A stretch of DNA of 64,000 nt. It comes from Candidozyma auris (Eukaryota > Ascomycota > Pichiomycetes > Serinales > Metschnikowiaceae). The translations under genes and the position numbers were made by a program. Positions within the stretch are counted from its first letter, which is position 1, and each line of letters begins with the position of its first letter. Of the stretch, positions 9,710 through 19,337 are shown piece by piece. The stretch spans positions 682,001 through 746,000 of the forward strand of contig NC_072817.1 in the NCBI RefSeq assembly GCF_003013715.1, written 5' to 3'. The notes below the pieces were generated by a model. It ran no database searches. It saw only the letters and a program-made list of their open reading frames with translations, and had not been told where the DNA came from.

Positions 9710-10453
9710 ATGTTTAGAACCCTTCGCCTTTGGACGAAACCGACTGCTCTTCGAAGCTATCACTCTGTGTCCCACCCAAATATCCTTATCAACAAAAAAG
9801 CGCCTGAGCTGGTCCTTCTCACAAAGGCTTTGGACTATATCCCCCAGCACGGCTTCAACAAGAAGTGTATTGACGACGCCGTGAGAGACTTGGGCTACGC
9901 GGACTCTTTGCAGAGCGTGATTGCTGCCAACCCTTCAAATGAGCTGCCTGAGCTCCAACTCACGCTTTTCTGGCTCAAGTTCCAGAGGCAGAAGCTCTAC
10001 GACCATGTGCTCGACCCAAAGCTGCCCTTCCACGCTATTCCTGACGAGTACGACAGAGCAGCCTATCTCTTAAAGGAAAGACTCTCGTATAACAGACCCA
10101 TAGTGGGCCAGTTGGCCCTGGGGCTTTCTCAGTTGGTGCTTCCCTACAACTGGAGCGCTTCTCTCTCCGAGCTCCATGCCTTGAGCGACGACATCGCCTA
10201 CTACGCTGGCGACATGTCCAACGACAGCGCCTGGTACGCCAAGCGTCTTCTTCTTCTGTCTATATACGTGAAGCTGGAGCTCTACATGCTCCTGGACACC
10301 TCCCCAGATTTCAGCTCGACCCTGCTGTTTGTTGACCGCAATGTTCTGGCAGTCAAGTTCATGGGCAACTCGTACAACGCTGTGGAGCAGTGGTCTGCCT
10401 TCAACGCCATTTCCCTCGTCAACTTGATCCGTTCACAACTTGCAAGGGGATAA
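9710..10453 (+). CDS. COQ9: Ubiquinone biosynthesis protein Coq9
   Basis: 247 residues. The N-terminal 20 are basic and hydroxylated (MFRTLRLWTKPTALRSYHS), a mitochondrial import signal. The Coq9 core follows: ALDYIPQHGF (residues 40-49), then LGYADS, and near the C-terminus WYAKRLLLLSIYVK, whose block ends in DTSPDF. Coq9 is a TetR-fold lipid-binding protein of the matrix face that presents ubiquinone precursors to Coq7. Several CTG codons fall where relatives have Thr or Ser; for example the residue before ELYM is Thr in other Coq9 proteins, in line with CTG read as serine. The gene converges on YKE2, only 24 bp away. Confidence 0.92.
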   Translation: MFRTLRLWTKPTALRSYHSVSHPNILINKKAPELVLLTKALDYIPQHGFNKKCIDDAVRDLGYADSLQSVIAANPSNELPELQLTLFWLKFQRQKLYDHVLDPKLPFHAIPDEYDRAAYLLKERLSYNRPIVGQLALGLSQLVLPYNWSASLSELHALSDDIAYYAGDMSNDSAWYAKRLLLLSIYVKLELYMLLDTSPDFSSTLLFVDRNVLAVKFMGNSYNAVEQWSAFNAISLVNLIRSQLARG

Positions 10454-10477
10454 CCAAATAAATCAAAATTAGACTCA

Positions 10478-10834
10478 TCATTGTGCCTGCTGCATTTGCG
10501 CCTTGGTCTGTAGAAGCTTCCCTCTCGTCTCTTCCATCAGTTTCTGCTGGGCCTCGATCTTCGCCTCCACCCGCTTGATTTCTCCCTCGATAAACTCAAT
10601 TCTTTTGGTCACGTTGAGCTTGGCCTCGGTGTAATCATGTGGCAAGAGCACAGGCCCTGTCATCTTGTAGATTTTGGCATCCTCGTCCAATTCCTCAAAC
10701 TCATCAAGTACAATCTTGTTTTCTTGAAGTTGCGTCTCGAGCTGTGATCTGGCGGCTGCGAGCTCTTGGATCTGGTTCTGCGATTTGCTGAAATCCAATG
10801 AGAGTTGCTCAAATTGTTCGGCCACGTTAGACAT
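10478..10834 (-). CDS. YKE2: Prefoldin subunit 6 (Yke2/Gim1)
   Basis: 118 residues, the normal length of a beta-type prefoldin subunit. Two coiled-coil arms (about residues 1-50 and 75-118) flank the beta-hairpin region, which contains YKMTGPVLLPHDYTEAK (56-72), the subunit 6 hallmark. It is part of the cytosolic hexamer that hands unfolded actin and tubulin to the chaperonin CCT. The ATG is at 10834-10832. The 3' ends of YKE2 and COQ9 almost touch. Confidence 0.92.
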   Translation of the reverse strand: MSNVAEQFEQLSLDFSKSQNQIQELAAARSQLETQLQENKIVLDEFEELDEDAKIYKMTGPVLLPHDYTEAKLNVTKRIEFIEGEIKRVEAKIEAQQKLMEETRGKLLQTKAQMQQAQ

Positions 10835-11562
10835 GATAAAGCTGGTGAAGGTGATGTACTTAGTGCGATGTCGATTTCACTATTGACTTCGCGCACTACG
10901 AAGTGAAGGGAATCGTCTACAACACGGGACGAGGTTTTGGGCTACGGTCGGTTAAGTGGTTTAAATTTCGATCGGTCCATTGTGTCTGGATGTTCATTGT
11001 GGTATATGAGAGATTTGTTAACCTCACCCATGTCAGTTGGTTTGGAGATATACGGTCCGCCAGAAGAAGATTTTGCAGCCATAGATAGCCACCAAATGAA
11101 TACCTCAGGTGATTCAAAACGAGAATACGAAAAGACATTTTCGAGTGAGCTTCCAAGAATGCCTGCAACCACCAAGATGGGGTTTCAAGGGGTAGGTAGA
11201 TAAGACCAATGCGGAAAAAGGAGAGCTTTTCACCACAAATATTAGATGGAAGAATGCGAGATGGTCAACATCAACACATGTTGGGCTCAGGAATGGCTGC
11301 ATGCTAGAAGGCAACATGGACATATGGTGGGCTCAAATGATGGATGGTATAGCTGCATGCAGCTCAATGCAGTGGAGGAGGGGAGTTCGAAAGCAAGCAG
11401 ATGTCTCTAATAAATACTCTCTTCACTTCGTGAGTAGACCAGTGTAATGGCGAAAATGCAAGATAAGAACCAGACTGACATTCATTTCAATGCCCTCTTC
11501 AGAAGGGCCACAACTGTCACTGACCAGAAAGGCAACTTCCGGGGTTCGCTACAAAGGTTCAG
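10835..11562. other. Intergenic, upstream of YKE2
   Basis: About 730 bp without a gene. It contains a dispersed element at 11072-11081 and the perfect 14-bp palindrome AGCTGCATGCAGCT at 11351-11364. Confidence 0.55.
11072..11081 (+). promoter_or_regulatory. Dispersed element TTTGCAGCCA
   Basis: Exact core followed by TAG, about 240 bp upstream of the YKE2 start. Confidence 0.5.
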
Positions 11563-12270
11563 CTAGCTCATCTCATTCTCGCTGGCCAGCTCGTCGTCAT
11601 CATCCTCTCCTGGGAGATAGCTCTTATCGTTGGGATCCACCACGATTTCGGCCACCTTAACCTTCCCGTAGTTTCTCATGTACCCCTCAGCGATGCCGCC
11701 TGCAACATCGTCGTCGTCCTCATCTTCGTACTCAATAGCTGAGTCCTCATCTTCATCCTCATCTTCATCCTGTTCCTCGTCAAGAGATTCGGCGTCATCT
11801 TCCTCTTCCAGCTCCTCCAGGGGCAACTTCCGCACAGCATCCTTCTCCTTCTCGGAATCCACATCCATCGAATCGTCTTCAATAGCCGAGTCGTACTTAG
11901 CCGAAGGTCGAGCCCGAAAGTTCGGCCTCACCTCATACGATGTGTGTCTTCTTGCGCTCCTTCCACGCTTCCCGCTAGGGCTGCTGCACTTGGACCCCTT
12001 AGCCTGAGACATGCTATACGCCCTCACTTTCCTTTCCACCGCCAAAGCCCTCAGCTGCTGGTACGGCGTGGCAAACAAGTCCTGATTGAAGACAAATCCT
12101 TGGCCTTGTTTCAACGAAATTATCGTGTACGAAGACGACTCGGGGAAGAAGCTGTGGCTCTCGTAGATGGAAGGGGTCTCGTCCTCGATCATCGCCTGGG
12201 ATAGCACCAGGTTGCGTCTGTACCACGGCGACTGAGTCAGAGCAAAACGCAGCAAGCGGCTTTCCGACAT
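11563..12270 (-). CDS. Conserved-looking acidic protein, function unknown
   Basis: 235 residues from the ATG at 12270-12268; codons upstream in the frame have no ATG. I do not recognise the family. The N-terminal third is folded-looking, with SPWYRRNLVLSQAMIED, then SYTIISLKQGQGFVFNQ running into DLFATPYQQ, and looks like a conserved fungal block. A basic, Ser/Arg-rich linker follows (about 105-140), then a long acidic run of Glu/Asp (about 145-205) and a short C-terminal block YGKVKVAEIVVDPNDKSYLP. Such a layout is common in nuclear or chromatin-associated proteins, but nothing here proves a location. Part of the acidic tract may be a low-complexity expansion at DNA level (repeated GAT/GAA). 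Confidence 0.7.
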   Translation of the reverse strand: MSESRLLRFALTQSPWYRRNLVLSQAMIEDETPSIYESHSFFPESSSYTIISLKQGQGFVFNQDLFATPYQQLRALAVERKVRAYSMSQAKGSKCSSPSGKRGRSARRHTSYEVRPNFRARPSAKYDSAIEDDSMDVDSEKEKDAVRKLPLEELEEEDDAESLDEEQDEDEDEDEDSAIEYEDEDDDDVAGGIAEGYMRNYGKVKVAEIVVDPNDKSYLPGEDDDDELASENEMS

Positions 12271-13554
12271 GGCAGTGTGGGGCAGTAATGGAGTGTACAA
12301 GTGTAAATGTGACAATAAGTTACTAGTAAGTGGTTGTAGCAAGTTCGGCAGGTGATAGTGCGGTGCGATAAGGGCGAGGTTTGGGGTGAGGCAGATGGAC
12401 CAATGGATGGCTATGAGTAGGAGGACGTCAAGTTTTGAGAATTAGTGGCGGAAGAAGTGGCCTTGTAGAATTTATAGGGATATCTAGATATGAAATCCCG
12501 AGCTAATTGACGGTTTTAGGTCTTTTGAATTGTGGGCATGAGGGTGACTCTGATCGCTCGAGGGTATGGCTGCGAAAAACGCCCCAGGGGCAGAGGAACA
12601 CAGGGAGTTGCAGAGCAAAAGTATTTAAAGTGAGTTTCCATAACATCATGTAAACATGTGAGGTGCTGGTATAAAGATAACCTGGGTTGAGTGGTACATG
12701 TTACCTGGATGAAACTAAGTAGGAACAACTACTAAGCCTAGGCATATGATCACTATCTTGATTCATGGAGACTAGATAAGCACTTCTAGGATCTTACATA
12801 TTAGAAGCTTACTTAGAGAAACAGAATGACTTATTATTAACTCAAGTGGATGCCTGCAAAGTTAACTTGATGAGACTGAAATCCTCACACCCATAAATCT
12901 CACTGAGTGTACCTTCGTGATAGAAAGTGACTCAAAGGGTTTCGATGGTAACACCACTGTTGTGGTGGTTGACAATCGGTCTCTTTGGGGTACGAAAAAG
13001 ATACGAAGTTTTAAAAGGATCGATTGGGTCCTCAAAAAAGTTACTCCCCACAAAAGCCAAACTGACCTGAGTTAGAGAAGGAGCCTCGGCAAATTATGAT
13101 GCCACTGAAAATGGCATGAGTATCTGTGAAACCACGTAAAACTGTCTCATTTAGAAACAGACCATATTTCCAACATTGAGGGACCACAATGGGTATTATA
13201 TGGAATATCAGGCAAAATTGATTCTTTCTGGGCCCATTAATCTTCGCCCCGTCTGGGCTCCAGAGATTTTGTAGCTGGCATTATAGCTTGCAAGCTACAG
13301 CCTATCATTCAGTTAGTCTACCTAGTTTACAATCAGTTGCGTATTAGAATCATCGTTATCATCGTTACAAAGCAAGCACTAACTCCATAGGTATATACAA
13401 CACCTCCTTTTGCGGTCAAATGCACAAAAAAAAGCCGGACAAACATTCATGTGTCCGCTGGTATTGACCAGCACCAATTGACGTGATCATCGGAAGCCTT
13501 TAGACATCACAATTCACAGAACTGTGGAAAAAGCTTATAAAAAAAAAGCCCTCA
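12271..13554. other. Intergenic
   Basis: About 1.3 kb without a gene. It holds a dispersed element (12567-12576, minus), the perfect 14-bp palindrome TAGCTTGCAAGCTA (13284-13297) nested in a longer imperfect one, and an isolated ACTAAC followed by TAG near 13380 with no downstream exon to match. Confidence 0.55.
12567..12576 (-). promoter_or_regulatory. Dispersed element TTCGCAGCCA
   Basis: Exact core on the minus strand with the extended form GTTTTTCGCAGCCAT, about 300 bp upstream of the acidic-protein gene. Confidence 0.5.
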
Positions 13555-14088
13555 TCACAAATTTGCTCTCCATGTCTCCTTGCTCATTCTTTCCTTAAAC
13601 TTGTTCATCACATATTTCAAACCCTCCTGGGAGTTCCTCATGTTCGACTGGAACCTGTTCTGGCTCCACTGCTCAATCTTCTCCTTCATTCCGGCAAAGT
13701 TGCTCAGAAACTTCACCTTGCTTTCAATGTGGGTCCTGGTGCCCTCACTTGTATAATGCAAATACTCCTCGACCTTGATGAACTTCCTGTGGTCAACGTT
13801 AGCGCTGTACGCCAACATGATCCCCAGTTTCGGGTCGATCACCAGTTTCTCGATGATCCACGAGTCAAGACTCGAGCCCAAAAACGGCTTGATGAACAAC
13901 GGCAACGAGCCTGTCTTCACCACAAGCTTGGTTGTTCGGAGCTTCCCCTGCCTATCGACGAACTGTTCTAGCGTGTCTGAGCTCCTGACATGTTTTGCAA
14001 ACGGGTTGGGGTACTTGTTCATGTACGCGAAAGAGGCCGTATGAAAATCGAAGTCATACGAATTGGAGGCCTTAATGAGCTGGACCAT
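13555..14088 (-). CDS. UPS1: PRELI/MSF1-domain lipid transfer protein, Ups1-like
   Basis: 177 residues, almost entirely one PRELI/MSF1 domain. Signature pieces are KYPNPFAKHVRSSDTL (25-40), RQGKLRTTKL (46-55), LPLFIKPFLG, and the kinked C-terminal helix after IEQWSQNRFQSN. The RTT-K-L block and the WIIEK region match Ups1 better than Ups2/Ups3. Ups1 with Mdm35 carries phosphatidic acid across the mitochondrial intermembrane space for cardiolipin synthesis. As usual for the family there is no presequence. The ATG is at 14088-14086. Confidence 0.85.
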   Translation of the reverse strand: MVQLIKASNSYDFDFHTASFAYMNKYPNPFAKHVRSSDTLEQFVDRQGKLRTTKLVVKTGSLPLFIKPFLGSSLDSWIIEKLVIDPKLGIMLAYSANVDHRKFIKVEEYLHYTSEGTRTHIESKVKFLSNFAGMKEKIEQWSQNRFQSNMRNSQEGLKYVMNKFKERMSKETWRANL

Positions 14089-14407
14089 GCGATAGATAGT
14101 AGTGGAAGCTGAGGGTTTGGGTAACTTTTAATTTTGATAGGGATAGACCAATGGTGGTATGGGTTTGGTAAGCTCTCTCTTTTTTTTTTTTTTCAATCCT
14201 CGGTGCAGGCCCCTCCTACTCGGTAAACTCGGTTCGTCAAAGCAATCATATGACGAGAGAAACAGAAGCGTGTTTAGATTTCAATAACTCAATGGCTTAG
14301 TCATTATTTTGAGCTCGGCCATTATTCTTTTTACTGTTTAGTTCTTTGTAACTGTCTTAATACAAAGTGACCCTCGGCCACTGAAGTCTGCTGATGGTCG
14401 CGAGCCT

Positions 14408-14417
14408 TTTGCAACCA
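14408..14417 (+). promoter_or_regulatory. Dispersed element TTTGCAACCA
   Basis: Exact core in CCTTTTGCAACCATTT, about 320 bp upstream of the UPS1-like start. Confidence 0.5.
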
Positions 14418-15412
14418 TTTATGACAAGCGCAGTTGTGCCCCAATGGGGAAGCAAGGGCGAGAGAGATGGCCTTGGAATCTATGGACGGGTTTTCACAAG
14501 GCACAGAAAACAATGGCTTGGTCTAGCATGCATTGGAGGTCGTGTGTCGTGGATATGGACTCGAGGTTCAGAAAGACGTAGTAGGATGGGTAATATGCTA
14601 AGTGAAGGGTTACTGTTGTTGATTCTGTTCGAGCCGATAATCGTCTTTCTTGGAAGTCATCTCAAGAGGCAGCAGCATGGATATTGGGGTTTCTAGGCAA
14701 TTGGTACGTTGACCCTGTCTGAGTGTCACCTGTGTGAACTTGAGACAAGTATTAGTGTTTAGTAGCGTCCAGTCAGAAAGAACACACATCACATTATCAA
14801 CTGCTTATCCAGCGTCTTTTGGCAACTCGAGACGTCTTGCGTTATCAACAGGGGCAAGAGGCCCACCGGCACAGATATCGTAAAGAAATCTGCAGAAACA
14901 CCTGACTCCAGCTTCCATGCTCAGATCCGCCATAATCACCTGTCGAAGTGCTCCACGATAGGAAATTTGGGAACCAAAGGGCCCAAAACATGTGACTCCC
15001 CGGCGATCGGAGTCAGATTCCCACATTCTTCTCTGCCCAAAGTTGGGGTACCGCCTGCCTGCCCCACAATATCTGCCGTGGGGTCGCTAAGCGAGTTCTG
15101 TATTGTTCGCAGTAACAAGTGCCATTAGCAAAGGTTACACAATCAGATTCAATCAATCGATATGGAAGAAGCTTGGCAACCTCCAACTCTATTATAATGT
15201 CTGGAGTAGGTATCGTCTCTGCACCCTCGATGCCATAGACCATTGGTTACTTTATCGGCACATACCTACGTAATCGCCGATGTCCACCCCACGTTCAACC
15301 GCTAGACCGCCTGAGAAACGTGAAAAACTGGGGCCATTCTAGTCTACGGTGTGGAGAAGCTGCCCCTCCTCTTTAGGGGCTACTCGCTGGCTAAACACGG
15401 CGCTCACACTTT

Positions 15413-15422
15413 TTCGCAGCCA
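15413..15422 (+). promoter_or_regulatory. Dispersed element TTCGCAGCCA
   Basis: Exact core in CTTTTTCGCAGCCAAAAG, about 1.2 kb upstream of the amino acid permease. Confidence 0.4.
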
Positions 15423-16592
15423 AAAGTACCCAGGGCACACCCACAAGGTCACTACGATAGTGGCGCTAATATAGCAACTGACGAAAGCATAGTAGGAGCC
15501 AATTAGAATGTACCTCAAAAAGTATCTCGATTCCATATCTAATCCCATCCATTGCAGCTTATCTCAGGTTTCAGGCATAGCTGGTTCGGCATTTTTCACC
15601 ACCGCAGATGAAACTAGGCGTCTTGCGCAAGCCTACGTCAACGTCGCTTCCTATTTGGGCACAAGAGACGCTCTTTACATGGAGATAGTGTGAGAGTGTT
15701 ACGTCGCCGGAGTCTCGGCAGAAGACCACCGAACGTTGGTTAGCGGCAATGGTCCAAGGGCACGAGTGTGACAAAGAGCAAGAGGCAAATTCTTGAGTAC
15801 AAAGCGTTGCTTTAGCGAGGAGGCTGAGCGGAGTAAAAAGCTCCGTTCCGAGGAAAGGTTCAGCTAAGCTGTGTAGAAGAGTTGAGATCGTGTGACCGTT
15901 TCCACATCCAGCGAATCATACACATTCTTTTTTTTTTTTTTACACGCCTTACTTATATGCTTTGAGCAGATTTTCCAGTTTATCCGGCCGCTTGGGTGCT
16001 CATCGCACCGGCTTGCCCTTGCTGGGGAGGGCAGAAAAAGAAACGTGCAAACTCTCTCATGGAACAACTCATCGTTCGGTGCTGCACGACCTGCAGAGCA
16101 CCACGTCACCGCGCCAGAGTATATACAGTACGCAGCATCACTCTACACGGCGTTTTTTGCACCCGCTGCCCTCTTGTGCTACTCGATGGCCCGATGAAAA
16201 CGCAAAAACGCCATTGACCCTGCAATCTGCGATCGATCGAGCAGTTATCGATAACAAATCAATGGGTCTCTCCGCCCGCGTTTTTTCCCCATACAAGCGC
16301 CCCGTAGATGATGCTGCTGCGGAAGCTGCACTAGCATAGCTGACATAAAAACCTTTCTTGGCCCATCTTGAGTTGCACGCTACATTACTTTTGATAGTTT
16401 TCCCAATCTTTTTTGATTCTTATTCTTTTTTTTTTATTCTTTCTTACTTCCACTTTTCGTGTGCTTTTGTATACGTTCCCTTTTCCATCCTTGCTCCAGG
16501 CAACGCTGCCCATCCATTGTCCTTCTTGCGCTTAGCAAGCTTTTTATACCAGCCAGTGTCCTGGCGAACTATCATCATCCCAAACTCCCACC

Positions 16593-18320
16593 ATGAAAGC
16601 TGGCGACATTGAAAAACAGACATTCTCCAAAGATAACTCCCTCGAGCCAATTGTGTCGGAGCTCAAGACCTTTTCTTCCGATGAGGAAAACGACAAAGGC
16701 TTTCTTACCAACTTTGTCGACTCCTTCAGAGAGGACACAGAGAATAAAACTCTTGATCACAAGAAATTGAAGATGTCGCATCTCTGTGTGATTGCCCTCA
16801 GTTCTGGGCTCGGAACAGGTCTCTTGGTCGGCTCAGCGACAAAGTTGAAGCTGGGAGGCCCGCTTTCCATCCTTATTGCATACATCATCGTGGGCGCTAT
16901 GGCCATTTGCACAATGAACTCGGTCGGTGAATTGACCGTTGCATACTCAAACTTGCAAGGTGGGTTCAACGAATGGTATCAGAAGTTCTTGGACCCTTCG
17001 ATTGCATTTGCTCTTGGCTGGAACTATTGGTTCCAGTGGATCACCACCATCTCGCTAGAGTTGGTCACTGCAGCATTGACCATTAAATTTTGGAACAGCA
17101 CCATCAACCCAGATATCTTTGTCATGGTGTTTTTTATTCTCATCTGTCTCATCAACCTCTTCGGTGTCAAGGGTTACGGTGAGGCCGAATTCGTCATGAA
17201 CTCCATCAAGCTTCTAATGTTGACCGGTTTCTTCCTCATGGGTCTCTGTGTGGACTTGGGTGCCTCCGAAGAAGGTTTCATTGGTGGAAAGTACTGGAGA
17301 GACCCAGGCGCCATCACCAACTTCAAGGGTTTGGTGACCTGTTTCTCCACTGCATCTTTCTCGATGGGTGGTACCGAGTTTTTGGCGCTTTCTGTGTCTG
17401 AGGTGAAGAACCCTCGTACCGCTTTGCCCACGGCCATCAGATTGGTGTTTGTTCGTATCATCTTCTTTTACCTTGGTACATTGACCATGGTGGGACTCTT
17501 GGTGCCTTACACTTCCGACAGACTCATGGGTACCAACACACAGAGTGCCAACGATGCCTCGCCGTATGTGCTTGCTGCCGACATTCACGGCGTCAAAGTG
17601 GTACCTCATATCGTCAACGCTGTCATTCTCAACTCTGTCACTTCGGTGGCCACTGCCGCCATGTACTCGTCCTCAAGATTGTTGCGTTCTTTGGCCCAGC
17701 AAGGTTTAGCACCCAGATGGTTTGACTACACAGACAGAGCAGGCAGACCTTTGAGAGCGTGGGGCGTGAGTATTTTGGCCGGGATCTTTGCATTCATTGC
17801 CGACTACGAAAAACAAGCAACGGTTTTTGACTGGTTGATGTCCATTGTTGCCTTGTCCATCGTGTTTATCTGGCCTGCTCTTTGCATCTGCCACTTGAGA
17901 TGGAGAGCTTGTCTTAGATATAACAACATCCCCTTGGAAACCTTGGGGTTCGTGTCTTACACCGGAGAGTGGGGTTCGTGGCTCTCTGTCACTGTGAACT
18001 CTCTTGTGTTGATTGGCCAATTCTGGGTGGCTCTTTTCCCTACAGACAAGGCTGATGTGGCCAACTTCTTCCAGAACTACGCTGGAGTTCCTTTCCTTTT
18101 GGTTTGTTTCTTTGGCCACAAGATCTTTGCCGGCAACTGGAAGAGATGGTGGCACAGAATCGAGGACATCGACATCAACGCCGGTAGAACGATTTACGAC
18201 AAGGAGCAGTTGGAGTTGGACAAGGAGCAGTTGGAGTTGGACAAGGAGGAGCTCAAACAGAGAATTGCTGCTGCTCCGTTCTGGAAAAAACCATTTGTGT
18301 GGTTCTTCAATTCCAGCTAA
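16593..18320 (+). CDS. Amino acid permease (yeast AAP family)
   Basis: 575 residues with a hydrophilic N-tail of about 65 residues and about twelve membrane segments. The first helix carries SSGLGTGLLVGSATKLKLGG, the yeast amino acid transporter substrate-backbone motif, and WNYWFQWITTISLELVTAA is also typical. The C-tail LKQRIAAAPFWKKPFVWFF resembles the GAP1/GNP1/AGP group. It is a plasma-membrane proton symporter; its substrate range cannot be read from sequence. An odd feature is a 7-residue tandem repeat DKEQLEL in the C-tail (bases 18198-18260), two perfect DNA copies and a third decayed one. The start context CACCATG is good. Confidence 0.92.
   Translation: MKAGDIEKQTFSKDNSLEPIVSELKTFSSDEENDKGFLTNFVDSFREDTENKTLDHKKLKMSHLCVIALSSGLGTGLLVGSATKLKLGGPLSILIAYIIVGAMAICTMNSVGELTVAYSNLQGGFNEWYQKFLDPSIAFALGWNYWFQWITTISLELVTAALTIKFWNSTINPDIFVMVFFILICLINLFGVKGYGEAEFVMNSIKLLMLTGFFLMGLCVDLGASEEGFIGGKYWRDPGAITNFKGLVTCFSTASFSMGGTEFLALSVSEVKNPRTALPTAIRLVFVRIIFFYLGTLTMVGLLVPYTSDRLMGTNTQSANDASPYVLAADIHGVKVVPHIVNAVILNSVTSVATAAMYSSSRLLRSLAQQGLAPRWFDYTDRAGRPLRAWGVSILAGIFAFIADYEKQATVFDWLMSIVALSIVFIWPALCICHLRWRACLRYNNIPLETLGFVSYTGEWGSWLSVTVNSLVLIGQFWVALFPTDKADVANFFQNYAGVPFLLVCFFGHKIFAGNWKRWWHRIEDIDINAGRTIYDKEQLELDKEQLELDKEELKQRIAAAPFWKKPFVWFFNSS
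18198..18260 (+). repeat. 21-bp in-frame tandem repeat in permease C-tail
   Basis: Units 18198-18218 and 18219-18239 are identical; a partial third begins at 18240. They encode DKEQLEL heptads likely to extend a short charged helix before the conserved C-terminal segment. Confidence 0.85.
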
Positions 18321-18950
18321 CCGACTGCCCTTCACCGTCACGATTTACGTCAGTATGAAATATAGTTACAGCATTATGTTCATGTAAAGTAGTTGAGTAT
18401 CAGCTTTGTAGGGGCAGATTGGGTTTTTATTTGAAGAATGGCTCTTCACCTAAAAAAAAAAGGGTCGAGTCTTGCCTTCGTAGACGAAGTGTTCCAGGCT
18501 GAAAAATCACAAAATGTAAGAGAATACCTTGAAGGCATTGTCCGTTTTTGTGTGTTTCTTCTTTCACCAAGAACAGTTTTTTTTATTTTTCCTCAATTAA
18601 GCAGGTTACAGCATCAGAATAATACTGTCAAGCCTCCAGTAATGATTTTAAAGTTGATTCTGTTGCTGGACTCTAGCACTGAAGCACCAAAAATGAGTTG
18701 CTACAAAGTAGAGAGAGGAGAGACCGAAAGATTATCCATACTATGTATAAGAAGCAAAAGAGCAATGGAATTTGAGAGGACTGGGTAGAATCATCTATGG
18801 ACTCGCAACCAAGCGACTCAATTAGCCACAATTGCATGAACTGCTTGTAGAAATTACTTCTCAGTTTGATTAGAGCGCTGGATATAAATAGAAACAGAAC
18901 GTTGATCAAAATATACCAAATCGTTCAGTATCATCAGCTGTCCAGTTTCC

Positions 18951-18960
18951 TTTGCAGCCA
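18951..18960 (+). promoter_or_regulatory. Dispersed element TTTGCAGCCA
   Basis: Exact core followed by TT, about 380 bp upstream of MAM3; first of an inverted pair. Confidence 0.5.
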
Positions 18961-18983
18961 TTGCGCAGACCATGAATTATCTT

Positions 18984-18993
18984 TGGCTGCGAA
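18984..18993 (-). promoter_or_regulatory. Dispersed element TTCGCAGCCA
   Basis: Exact core on the minus strand, second of the inverted pair, about 345 bp upstream of MAM3. Confidence 0.5.
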
Positions 18994-19337
18994 ATCCCAG
19001 TACTATGCCTAATTCTACTCCCTGCTGAGCCTCAAACTGACCAACGAGTGATTACACGAAACCGACAAGAAAGATAACAAAATTAGAGTTTTCGCTTTTT
19101 AAGTTTCATAAGTAAAACGTAGAACTAAAAACAAAGCTTACTTTGAACGCCACCTTCTTGCCTAGTAGATCTATCGTAGTCCTTTTCAGTCACTAATCTC
19201 AATCCTAAAATGCCGCACTCTCTTAAGTATGCGCACATCCCTATCAAAGCAATCTCTACCTACTACTCTCTCAACAGGTACACCCGAAGCTTCCACACAC
19301 TCAACGTCTGCTCAAATCTGATAACCCCCCCATCACG

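Larger units (their letters stand above)
14089..16592. other. Long intergenic region
   Basis: About 2.5 kb, the longest gap in the window. It holds two dispersed elements (14408, 15413). The part from about 14.8 to 15.7 kb carries several short minus-strand frames in different phases with protein-like composition (for example the stretch encoding CAGGPLAPVDNARRLELPKD near 14.82 kb), but none with a family I can name. The last 500 bp are the permease promoter, with long T runs and a GTTATCGATAAC palindrome near 16.24 kb. Confidence 0.5.
18321..19337. other. Intergenic, MAM3 promoter
   Basis: About 1 kb without a gene. It holds two dispersed elements facing each other (18951-18960 plus, 18984-18993 minus). 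Confidence 0.55.

Noticed and set aside
14089..16592. Largest gap as a centromere
   Set aside because: Too short and not unusually AT-rich or repeat-flanked compared with known CTG-clade centromeres; contains ordinary promoter sequence.
17706..18341. Minus-strand frame of about 210 codons opposite the amino acid permease
   Set aside because: Antisense shadow; its repeats are the complement of the DKEQLEL repeat.
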